From Anaerolineaceae bacterium (GTDB lineage: Bacteria > Chloroflexota > Anaerolineae > Aggregatilineales > Phototrophicaceae): a stretch of DNA of 64,000 bases. Both the position numbers and the translations under genes were made by a program. The stretch lies in contig JACKCG010000004.1 of the NCBI GenBank assembly GCA_020634135.1, positions 186,001 through 250,000 on the forward strand. The letters are read 5' to 3'. Below the pieces are notes generated by a model. It had not been told where the DNA came from and searched no databases. It saw nothing but the letters and a program-made list of their open reading frames with translations. Below are positions 16,120 to 23,097 of the stretch, in pieces (the first letter of the stretch is position 1; the number at the start of each line of letters is the position of its first letter).

Positions 16120-17055
16120 ATGTACATTATTGGCGAAAATATTCACATCATTTCCGAAAAAGTCAAACTCGCTCTGAAAGAACGGGATGCAAAGTTCTTC
16201 CAGGAATCAGCTGTCGCCCAGGTTGAGGCCGGTGCGCAGGCACTGGATTTAAACCTGGGTCCACGCAAAAAGGACTGGGAAGAAGTTTTCCCCTGGATGG
16301 TCGAAACGGTGGAGGCGGTGGTGGATGTGCCGCTGAGCTTCGACTCGACCAACATCCAGGGCATTGAAGCCGGGCTGAAGAAAATCACCAAAGCCCAACC
16401 GATCATCAACTCGACTTCCGCCGAGCCGGAACGCCTGGAAAATGTGCCTTTGATTGCTAAAAAATATAACGCCCGCCTGGTTGCCCTAACGATGGCCGCC
16501 AGCGGGATTCCGGTCAGCGCTGATGAGCGAGTGAATATCGCTCTGGAAAAACTCATCCCGCGCATGATGGAAATTGATTTCCCAATCTCTGACCTCATTA
16601 TTGACCCGCTGGTATTGACGGTTTCCGGTTGTCAGGAATACTGCCCGGAACTGGTCGAAGCCATTCGCACCCTGCAATACGCCTGGGACCCGCCACCGCC
16701 GATTTCAGTGGGGTTGTCGAACGTGTCGAACGCGGTCCCGGCAGAGAATCGCGCACTTATCAACCGTACCTACTGTGTGATGCTCATGGGTGTTGGGCTG
16801 AAGATGATGATCGCTAACCCGCTGGACGAGCCACTCAAGAACACGATTCGCATTATAGAGGAACGAGACGCCAGTACGGCTGTTGGCCGTCTCTATCTGA
16901 AGCTGCATGACCAGGTGGCTGCGGGTGAGGCGCTGGCAATCACCGATGTTGACATGAAAGACCCAGAACAAGCCGCGATCTGGAAGACGGTACAGATTTT
17001 GATGAACAAAGTTATTTATGCCGACTCGTATCTGCAACAGGCGTCTATGGCGTAG
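16120..17055 (+). CDS. acsE: Methyl-THF:corrinoid iron-sulfur protein methyltransferase
   Basis: A 311-residue pterin-binding (DHPS-like) TIM-barrel enzyme that moves the methyl group from methyltetrahydrofolate to the CFeSP cobalt. Motifs seen: the N-terminal MYIIGENIH strand, QALDLNLG, PLSFDSTN and the block GLSNVSNAVP, whose Asn belongs to the pterin site in the family. It is somewhat longer than the best-known acetogen enzyme (about 262 residues), with the extra residues spread near the C-terminus. It precedes the MetV-MetF fusion by 28 bp. Confidence 0.92.
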   Translation: MYIIGENIHIISEKVKLALKERDAKFFQESAVAQVEAGAQALDLNLGPRKKDWEEVFPWMVETVEAVVDVPLSFDSTNIQGIEAGLKKITKAQPIINSTSAEPERLENVPLIAKKYNARLVALTMAASGIPVSADERVNIALEKLIPRMMEIDFPISDLIIDPLVLTVSGCQEYCPELVEAIRTLQYAWDPPPPISVGLSNVSNAVPAENRALINRTYCVMLMGVGLKMMIANPLDEPLKNTIRIIEERDASTAVGRLYLKLHDQVAAGEALAITDVDMKDPEQAAIWKTVQILMNKVIYADSYLQQASMA

Positions 17056-17083
17056 GATAGATGAGTCGGTAGGGAGGTGTACA

Positions 17084-18580
17084 ATGCCTGGTTTCACACC
17101 TGGCCGCCGTTGGCAGCCACCATATTATCCCTTCAAGCGTGAGACGTTCCGCCGGCGGATGCTGGCACGCATGGAACGGTGGGTAAAAGGGCCTTTATTT
17201 GGCTGCCGTATGTGCGGTAACTGCTTGCTGCAAGAAACCGCTTTTATCTGCCCGATGGAATGTCCGAAAGGGGCACGTAATGGCCCATGTGGAGGGTCTA
17301 CCGAGGCCTTTTGCTACGTGGATAACACCCGCCCATGTATCTGGTACAAAATCTATGATCGTGCCTATGCAATGGGTCGGCAGGAAATGCTGCTGGAAGT
17401 TCTGCCCCCACTGGATTGGGATAAAGTCGGCACGGAAACGTGGGGCGATGTTTTCAAACAGGTGCGCGAGGTGGGCACGGGCAAGGTCGTGAGCGGCCTG
17501 TTCTCTCGTGATCCGGTACAGCGCACTAAGACATGGGACTCGGTGTTTCGCCCGGTGCGCCAGCCCGACTGGTGGGGGGGGGACGCTGAGTATCATCCCC
17601 CGGCTTACACCGAACCGCTCTCTAACCTGGAGCGCCGTCTGCGTGCCGGGGAGTTTGTTGTTACCGCTGAAGTCGCGCCGCCGATGAGCGCCGCCACCGG
17701 TAAGCTGTGCCAGAACGTGGAGATGGTCAAGCCGTATGTGGCCGCCATCAACTTTACCGATAATCCATCGGCCACACCGCGTATGTCTAGTCTGGCGTGC
17801 AGCGTGATGGCTGTGCAAAACGGCGCGGAACCCGTGATGCAAATCGCTGCCCGTGATCGCACCCGCATGGGCCTGCAGTCTGAGGTCGTCGGTGCGAGCA
17901 CACTCGGTATCCGTAACATCCTGTGTCTTTCTGGCGATCACAGCCGGATGGGACCGCCGCCGATGGGCCGCTCGGATATTGTGGACATCGACTCGATTCA
18001 GATGTTGTGGATTCTTCGCCGGATGCGTGACGAGGGGCACTACCTGGATGGTCGTGACCTGAAGACAAGACCCCAATACTTCCTGGGTGCTGCGGCAGCG
18101 CCGTATGCTTCCAGGCCGGAGTTCCAGGCCATCCGCGAACACAAGAAGGTCAACGCCGGTGCGCAGTTTTTCCAGACGAACCTGGTGTATGACCCTGATG
18201 GGCTGGAAATCTGGTTGAACGAACTCGCCAAACGCGATATTCTCGATAAAGTGTACATCCTGATCGGGGTTACACCACTGAAGTCATACAAGATGGCTGC
18301 GTATATGCACAAGGAAATCCCTGGAGTCAGTATTCCCGAACCACTGTTGAAACGTATGGAGACCGCCGGGGATGGCGCTAAGGAAGAAGGTGTGCAGATT
18401 GCCCTGGAGATTATCGAGGCAGTGAAGGGCAAGCAAGGCGTCAACGGGATTCACCTGATGGCTGTCGGCTGGGAGGAAATTGTGCCGCGCATCGTGACCG
18501 AAGCCGGTTTACTGCCGCCTGATTTCGTCGCGCCCGACAAGAAGGTCAAAGAACCCGCCCCGGCATTGGGCGGGAAGTAG
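17084..18580 (+). CDS. Fused MetV-MetF methylenetetrahydrofolate reductase
   Basis: A 498-residue protein. The ATG at 17084 has a near-perfect GGGAGGTG ribosome site; an in-frame upstream start would run into acsE. Residues 1-100 match the MTHFR C-terminal/MetV zinc-binding domain, with Cys41, Cys44, Cys47, Cys56, Cys60, Cys69, Cys77 and Cys85. Residues of about 180-490 form the MetF TIM barrel (FVVTAEVAPP, INFTDNPSATPRMSS, LCLSGDH). It reduces methylene-THF to methyl-THF, the substrate of AcsE. In Moorella metV and metF are separate genes; here MetV sits N-terminal. The electron donor cannot be told from sequence. Confidence 0.9.
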   Translation: MPGFTPGRRWQPPYYPFKRETFRRRMLARMERWVKGPLFGCRMCGNCLLQETAFICPMECPKGARNGPCGGSTEAFCYVDNTRPCIWYKIYDRAYAMGRQEMLLEVLPPLDWDKVGTETWGDVFKQVREVGTGKVVSGLFSRDPVQRTKTWDSVFRPVRQPDWWGGDAEYHPPAYTEPLSNLERRLRAGEFVVTAEVAPPMSAATGKLCQNVEMVKPYVAAINFTDNPSATPRMSSLACSVMAVQNGAEPVMQIAARDRTRMGLQSEVVGASTLGIRNILCLSGDHSRMGPPPMGRSDIVDIDSIQMLWILRRMRDEGHYLDGRDLKTRPQYFLGAAAAPYASRPEFQAIREHKKVNAGAQFFQTNLVYDPDGLEIWLNELAKRDILDKVYILIGVTPLKSYKMAAYMHKEIPGVSIPEPLLKRMETAGDGAKEEGVQIALEIIEAVKGKQGVNGIHLMAVGWEEIVPRIVTEAGLLPPDFVAPDKKVKEPAPALGGK

Positions 18581-18587
18581 GGATAAT

Positions 18588-18651
18588 GGGTTTTCGGTGA
18601 ATGGTTGCCGTAGGGGGGAGGGTCTTAGACCCTCCCCTATCCTGAAAACCC
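18588..18651 (+). repeat. Nested palindrome between the MetV-MetF gene and cooC1
   Basis: Outer arms 18588-18595 and 18644-18651 pair over 8 bp; inner arms 18615-18624 and 18628-18637 pair over 10 GC-rich bp around a TTA loop. The architecture repeats that of 13983-14070, and the core GGGAGGGTCTTA resembles the hairpin after acsB. No T-run follows, so it is not a plain terminator. Confidence 0.8.
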
Positions 18652-18742
18652 GTATCAGGGACTGGTCAGGCGAGGGTTCTACCCAACACATTCAACTTTT
18701 AACTCGGCACTTTCGACTCAGGAATACGTGAGGACTCATACA

Positions 18743-19543
18743 ATGAAACTGGCAATTAGTGGAAAAGGGGGCGTTGGCAAAACGACGCTGGCTGCGCTGC
18801 TGGCACAGGTTTATGCCGACGGCGGGCGCGATGTTCTGGCGGTGGATGCTGATCCGTCACCTTGCCTGGCTGGGGCGCTGGGATTCCCATCCGAATTGAG
18901 GCGTAAACTCACTCCGATTGCCGAGATGGATGAGTTGATCGAGGAACGCACCGGCGCGAAACCTGGTACGGTTGGGGGTTTTTTCACCATTAACCCGCGT
19001 GTGGATGACCTGCCGGAGCGCTTCAGTGTGGTACATCGCGGCGTGCGCCTGCTCGAAATGGGCGCGGTGGATATCGGCGGTTCGGGATGCATCTGCCCGG
19101 AAAGCGCTATGCTCAAAACACTGTTCACGAACCTGCTCTTCCGCGATGATGATGTATTGATCCTTGATATGTACGCCGGGGTCGAACATCTGGGGCGGGC
19201 AACGGTGGATTTTGTAGATGCGATGCTTATCGTGGTCGAACCCACTCGTCGCAGCCTGGGGACTGCCACACAGATCAGGAAGCTGGCACAGGATATCGGC
19301 CTCACGCGCCTGTGGCTGGTCGGCAATAAGGTGCAGAACGCTGACGAAAAGGCTTTTCTGGAAGCCGAATCACCGCTGCCAGTGCTGGGCTTCCTCCCCT
19401 CGGATAACGCCGTCCAGGAGGCGGATCGCCTGGGGAATGCGGTGTACGATTATGTACCACCGCTGCGCGAGGCCGCCGCTGCGATGGCGGAGGCGCTCAA
19501 TACACAACTGGCAACCGCCCATTCGGAAGGGACATCATCATGA
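18743..19543 (+). CDS. cooC: CooC-type CODH nickel-insertion ATPase, copy 1
   Basis: A 266-residue MinD/ArsA-class P-loop ATPase. The deviant Walker A GKGGVGKTT is at residues 7-15 and the Cys-Ile-Cys of GCICPES supplies the CxC metal site at the dimer interface known in CooC. The switch segment LDMYAGVEHLGR and VVEPTRRSLGTA follow the family. It inserts Ni into apo-CODH (or the ACS A-cluster) using ATP. The ATG at 18743 is preferred to a GTG 15 bases upstream because the protein then starts MKLAISGKGG as in the family. Its stop overlaps the next ATG (ATGA). Confidence 0.9.
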   Translation: MKLAISGKGGVGKTTLAALLAQVYADGGRDVLAVDADPSPCLAGALGFPSELRRKLTPIAEMDELIEERTGAKPGTVGGFFTINPRVDDLPERFSVVHRGVRLLEMGAVDIGGSGCICPESAMLKTLFTNLLFRDDDVLILDMYAGVEHLGRATVDFVDAMLIVVEPTRRSLGTATQIRKLAQDIGLTRLWLVGNKVQNADEKAFLEAESPLPVLGFLPSDNAVQEADRLGNAVYDYVPPLREAAAAMAEALNTQLATAHSEGTSS

Positions 19544-20328
19544 CGATCACTATCGCACTGGCCGGTAAGGGCGGGGTTGGCAAGACCACCATTTCGGCGA
19601 TGATTATCAAGTACCTCGTGCAAAAAACATCCGGGGCGGTGCTGGCAATTGACGCTGATCCCAGCAGCAACCTCAATATGGTGCTGGGACTTGACCTCGA
19701 ATGGACGGTAGGCGACATTCGTGAGAACATTCTGCAAGAGGTGAAGCAATCCCTCCTGGAAGGTGGGGCAGCGATGGGGACTCTCCCTGGTGGGGTCAAC
19801 AAGCGCGACTACCTCAATTACCAGGTTCGCAGCGCGATGTCCGAAGGCAACCGCTTCGATATGATTGCAATGGGTCGTTCGGAAGGTCCGGGTTGTTACT
19901 GTGCAGTGAACCACAACTTACGTGAAGTGATAGACGGCATCAGCAAGAATTACCGCTATGTGGTGATTGACAATGAGGCCGGGCTGGAACACCTGAGTCG
20001 CCGTACCACCCGCGATGTGGAGTTCCTTATCGTAGTGAGCGATCCCACCCGTCGGGGCCTTGTAGCTGCCCAGCGTGTCGCGGGATTCCGTAAGGAACTG
20101 GATATCAACATCGAAAAGGCTTACCTGATTGTCAACGGTGTGCGAGAGGATAAGCTGCCTGAGCCGCTGCAAGACTTCGTTGATTCGATGGATATAGACC
20201 TGTTGGGGATCACCCCTTACAATCAGCAGCTAGTCGAATTTGAATATAGTGGCCGCCCGTTGATCGAGATGGAAAACGACTCGCCCGTTTACCAGGCAGT
20301 GGCCGCCATGCTGGATAAGATTTTGTAG
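19540..20328 (+). CDS. cooC: CooC-type CODH/ACS maturation ATPase, copy 2
   Basis: A 262-residue paralog of the preceding ATPase, coupled to it by an ATGA overlap. It has Walker A GKGGVGKTT near residue 9, the CxC of GPGCYCAVN near residue 117, the NEAGLEHLSRR segment and the VSDPTRRG segment. Two copies in one operon suggest division of labour, for example one for the CODH C-cluster and one for the ACS A-cluster (as proposed for AcsF). Which is which cannot be decided from sequence alone. Confidence 0.9.
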   Translation: MTITIALAGKGGVGKTTISAMIIKYLVQKTSGAVLAIDADPSSNLNMVLGLDLEWTVGDIRENILQEVKQSLLEGGAAMGTLPGGVNKRDYLNYQVRSAMSEGNRFDMIAMGRSEGPGCYCAVNHNLREVIDGISKNYRYVVIDNEAGLEHLSRRTTRDVEFLIVVSDPTRRGLVAAQRVAGFRKELDINIEKAYLIVNGVREDKLPEPLQDFVDSMDIDLLGITPYNQQLVEFEYSGRPLIEMENDSPVYQAVAAMLDKIL

Positions 20329-20350
20329 TTGTTCGCGGGAAGGAACAAAA

Positions 20351-21415
20351 ATGTCATTAGTCATCGGCGTCCCCAAAGAACATCGGTATTTTGAATATCG
20401 CGTAGGTTTAACCCCGCTCGGTGTGTCTATTCTGAGCAAGCGCGGCTACCAGTGTTATGTCGAAACCGGTGCGGGTGTCGGCAGTGGTTTCCCCGATGCG
20501 GAATATGAACACGCTGGGGCGCGTATCGCTTATGGCAAGGACGAGGTTTTCCGGCGGGCAGACCTTATCCTCAAAGTGCAGCGCCCCACCCAGGAAGAAG
20601 TGGACTGGATGCGCGGCGACCAGGTGGTGATGAGTTTTATGATGCTGAGCATCGCCTCGGAAAGCCGGGTTCACTCATTTGCTGAGAAAAATATCACGAC
20701 GATTGCTTACGAATTGATCGAAAATGGAGATGGCCGCCTGCCGGTGCTGTATCCCCTCAGCCAGATCGGTGGCCGGATGACGGCGCAAATCGCAGCACGG
20801 TATCTGCAAAACGACAAAGGCGGCAAGGGGATGCTGCTGGGTGGTGCGGTCAGCGTCCCACCGGCGGATGTGGTGATCGTCGGGGCGGGTGTGGTTGGCA
20901 CGAGCGCGGCGGAAGCCTTCCTGGGGATGGGGGCGCGGGTGATTTTGCTCGACAAAAACATGAAGCAACTACAACTTGCCCATAACCATCTGAACAGCCG
21001 GGTCACAACAATGGTTTCCCACGACTTCAATCTGGCGCGGGTATGTACCTTCGCTGATGTGCTGGTTGGTGCGATCCAGGTGCCGGGGCAGCGTTCCCCA
21101 CAGATTATCACGCGGGAGATGGTGCGTTCGATGCGCTCGCACTCGGTCATTATTGATATGAGCATTGACCAGGGTGGCTGTGTCCAGACCAGCCGGCCTA
21201 CGCTTCATGACCAACCGACGTTTGTGGCGGAGGATGTTATCCATTATTGTGTGCCGAACGTACCAGGTGTGATCGGACGCACCGCGACTCATGCGTTCCT
21301 GAATGCGGCCTGGCCGTATATTCTGGAGGTTGCGGACAAAGGGGTGGATGCGGCTGTTGAGCAGAATCCTGCGTTAGAGTGCGGCGTAACGTTTCATGGG
21401 CGTGTCGCAACCTGA
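20351..21415 (+). CDS. Alanine dehydrogenase-like protein, catalytic His apparently lost
   Basis: A 354-residue member of the AlaDH/PNT superfamily. Conserved family features: IGVPKEHRYFEYRVGLTP at the N-terminus, Lys75 in LILKVQRP, the NAD-binding GAGVVGTSAAEAF, DMSIDQGG with its Asp, and HYCVPNVPG. The expected YLHLA segment with catalytic His96 reads SFMMLS here, placing Met98 at that site by my alignment. It may be a divergent alanine dehydrogenase, act on another amino acid, or be a binding protein. As last operon gene, 22 bp after cooC2, it could link pyruvate/NH3 metabolism to acetyl-CoA synthesis. Confidence 0.8.
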   Translation: MSLVIGVPKEHRYFEYRVGLTPLGVSILSKRGYQCYVETGAGVGSGFPDAEYEHAGARIAYGKDEVFRRADLILKVQRPTQEEVDWMRGDQVVMSFMMLSIASESRVHSFAEKNITTIAYELIENGDGRLPVLYPLSQIGGRMTAQIAARYLQNDKGGKGMLLGGAVSVPPADVVIVGAGVVGTSAAEAFLGMGARVILLDKNMKQLQLAHNHLNSRVTTMVSHDFNLARVCTFADVLVGAIQVPGQRSPQIITREMVRSMRSHSVIIDMSIDQGGCVQTSRPTLHDQPTFVAEDVIHYCVPNVPGVIGRTATHAFLNAAWPYILEVADKGVDAAVEQNPALECGVTFHGRVAT

Positions 21416-21450
21416 ATCCTGTTATTGAATGGTGTGCATAGCGTGTTCAT

Positions 21451-21476
21451 GAGGCGTAGGATACTGCGCCTCTTTT
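21451..21476 (+). terminator. Terminator of the CODH/ACS operon
   Basis: GAGGCG (21451-21456) pairs with CGCCTC (21467-21472) across a 10-nt loop and is followed by TTTT. It lies 36 bp after the last operon gene. Confidence 0.75.
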
Positions 21477-21533
21477 GTATCTGCATATCTTAGTATATTT
21501 TTCGTAAATCTTATCGTCTCTATGTAACAGAAG

Positions 21534-21542
21534 TGTTATAAT
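21534..21542 (+). promoter_or_regulatory. Extended -10 promoter upstream of the FHA-REC-FHA gene
   Basis: The sequence TGTTATAAT is a perfect extended -10 element. No good -35 hexamer lies at the usual distance, which extended -10 promoters do not need. Transcription would start near 21549. Confidence 0.55.
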
Positions 21543-21559
21543 GTAAGGTGTACTGTTAG

Positions 21560-21637
21560 ATGGTAGCCGGTAGAATAAGGATGGATTCGGGTCTGCTATT
21601 CAGGCATCAGGCACTGACAGTTGGTTCAGGCTACCAT
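21560..21637 (+). repeat. Inverted repeat in a 5' leader
   Basis: ATGGTAGCC (21560-21568) and GGCTACCAT (21629-21637) are exact complements around 60 nt. It starts about 10 nt after the predicted transcription start, so the RNA could fold into a closed domain. I do not recognise a known riboswitch class. Confidence 0.55.
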
Positions 21638-21807
21638 GTTGTGGGGGAATTCTGCTCAAAGTGTGTAAGCCCTGATTATTTGTTTAGTTTTTAGGTGGTT
21701 TTTAAATGAATTTTGTATACTCGTTCGAAAGTTGCCAGTTTCAAGCGAGTCCCGTTTTGCGGATGAGAACAGAATTCATCTATTATATATTCAATACACT
21801 TTACCTT

Positions 21808-21824
21808 CATTTTCCAGGAAAATG
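21808..21824. promoter_or_regulatory. 17-bp palindrome, candidate operator
   Basis: CATTTTCC and GGAAAATG flank a single central A, giving a perfect 8-bp inverted repeat 40 bp before the FHA-REC-FHA start. The form suits a dimeric regulator, but it could also be a small RNA hairpin. Confidence 0.45.
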
Positions 21825-21863
21825 TATCTGGACGTTTATTCATTATGAAAGGGCAGGCTAGCT

Positions 21864-23093
21864 ATGTCCGAAACTCCCAATATTCCCTGGGTTATCATCT
21901 TACGTGCCCCCCAGATGCCAGAACCGCTCAAAGTTCGGCTTGAAAATACGATTGTTTTGGGTCGGATTGTCGAAGGGGATGTGCAGCAACCCGATGTTGA
22001 TCTGGGGGTATATGGCGCTGAAGAGTTCGGCGTATCGCGCCGACACCTGTCTATGCACACTGAGGATAACCGCCTCTGGATAACTGACCTGGAAAGCGGA
22101 AATGGCAGTTTCGTCAATGGTGAACGGTTGAAGCCCAACGAACCGTACCCGCTGGCGCATGGCGATACGCTGCAAATTGGGCGGCTACGGCTGGAAACCC
22201 AGGTTGTGGTTTCGCCAATGTATGGGAGCGGGGCGCATAAACAGCCTTCCATCCAGATGGAGGATGAACTCCCTGCTGGTCGCGGCCAGTTGGTGCTCAT
22301 CGTTGAGGATGATATAGAAGTTGCCAAAGTCCTGTCACTTATCCTCGAACGGGCAGGGTATACCACTCGTATCAGTCGGGAAGTCATCGGCGCGATTCGC
22401 CTATTCAACCAGAAGCGCCCCAGTGCCGTCGTGCTGGATTTGATGCTGCCTGATCTGGACGGACTGGAATTCTGTCGCTATGTTCGCCGTGATACACAAC
22501 AGAATGATATTCCGATCATTGTTGTGAGCGCCGCCAAAACACAGTCCTCGGTTTCCCAACTGCTGGATGCGGGTGCGAATGTTTTCCTGGGGAAACCGGT
22601 CAGTGCCCAGGAACTGCGGCATGTGGTCGGGTCATTAATCGCCCAGCATGAGAGCGGCAAAGCGGGGATTGCCACGAAGGCGCTCGTAGGGACAGCACCA
22701 CTGCGGGCTATGCCTTCGGAGAGTCGTCGTAATTCAGCGGTTCTGTTTATTGCAGGGAACAGTGAAGCGCCCATCACACTGACCGTCAACAGCCCGATTT
22801 CTTTTGGTCGTTCCAGCAATACCGGCCAATTAGGGGATAAGTCCCTTCATGTGAATTTGAGCCGCTACGATGCGGTGAATCTGGGCGTCTCGCGGGTGCA
22901 TATGTTCCTGCACTTCCGTGATGGTAAGTTCTTTGTGGAAGATGCCGACAGTATTAACGGAACATACATCAATGGCGATCCGATTAACCCGCGCACGCTA
23001 GTGCCGGTAGACAACGCCGACGAAATCCGGCTCGGCCAGCTTCGCACTTATATCTACTTCCTCGATGATAAGGAAGTGGAAAGTGAGACCTAG
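21864..23093 (+). CDS. FHA - receiver - FHA signalling protein
   Basis: A 409-residue cytosolic protein with three domains. FHA1 (about 22-112) has the GRIVEGDVQQ turn, the SRRH phosphothreonine-recognition segment at 58-61 and NGSFVNGERL. The receiver domain (about 143-262) has the acidic pair Asp149/Asp150, phospho-acceptor Asp192 (VVLDLMLPDLDG) and the GKPVS Lys. FHA2 (about 300-400) has SRVHMFLHF and INGTYINGD. Such a protein joins two-component input to Ser/Thr-phosphoprotein binding. It is convergent with the BatA/VWA gene, only 4 bp away. A PknB-like kinase that could make FHA ligands is encoded at 50956. Confidence 0.85.
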   Translation: MSETPNIPWVIILRAPQMPEPLKVRLENTIVLGRIVEGDVQQPDVDLGVYGAEEFGVSRRHLSMHTEDNRLWITDLESGNGSFVNGERLKPNEPYPLAHGDTLQIGRLRLETQVVVSPMYGSGAHKQPSIQMEDELPAGRGQLVLIVEDDIEVAKVLSLILERAGYTTRISREVIGAIRLFNQKRPSAVVLDLMLPDLDGLEFCRYVRRDTQQNDIPIIVVSAAKTQSSVSQLLDAGANVFLGKPVSAQELRHVVGSLIAQHESGKAGIATKALVGTAPLRAMPSESRRNSAVLFIAGNSEAPITLTVNSPISFGRSSNTGQLGDKSLHVNLSRYDAVNLGVSRVHMFLHFRDGKFFVEDADSINGTYINGDPINPRTLVPVDNADEIRLGQLRTYIYFLDDKEVESET

Positions 23094-23097
23094 CGAT

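Larger units (their letters stand above)
21416..21863. other. Long intergenic leader region before the FHA-REC-FHA gene
   Basis: A 448-bp AT-rich gap without a gene. It holds the operon terminator (21451-21476), an extended -10 promoter (21534-21542), an inverted repeat enclosing 60 nt (21560-21637) and a 17-bp palindrome (21808-21824), each listed separately. If transcription starts near 21549 the next gene has an untranslated leader of about 310 nt. Confidence 0.6.

Noticed and set aside
17195..18142. Long open frame (315 codons) on the minus strand inside the MetV-MetF gene
   Set aside because: It is antisense to a clearly conserved enzyme, has no ribosome site and a composition rich in His/Arg typical of shadow frames in GC-rich genes.
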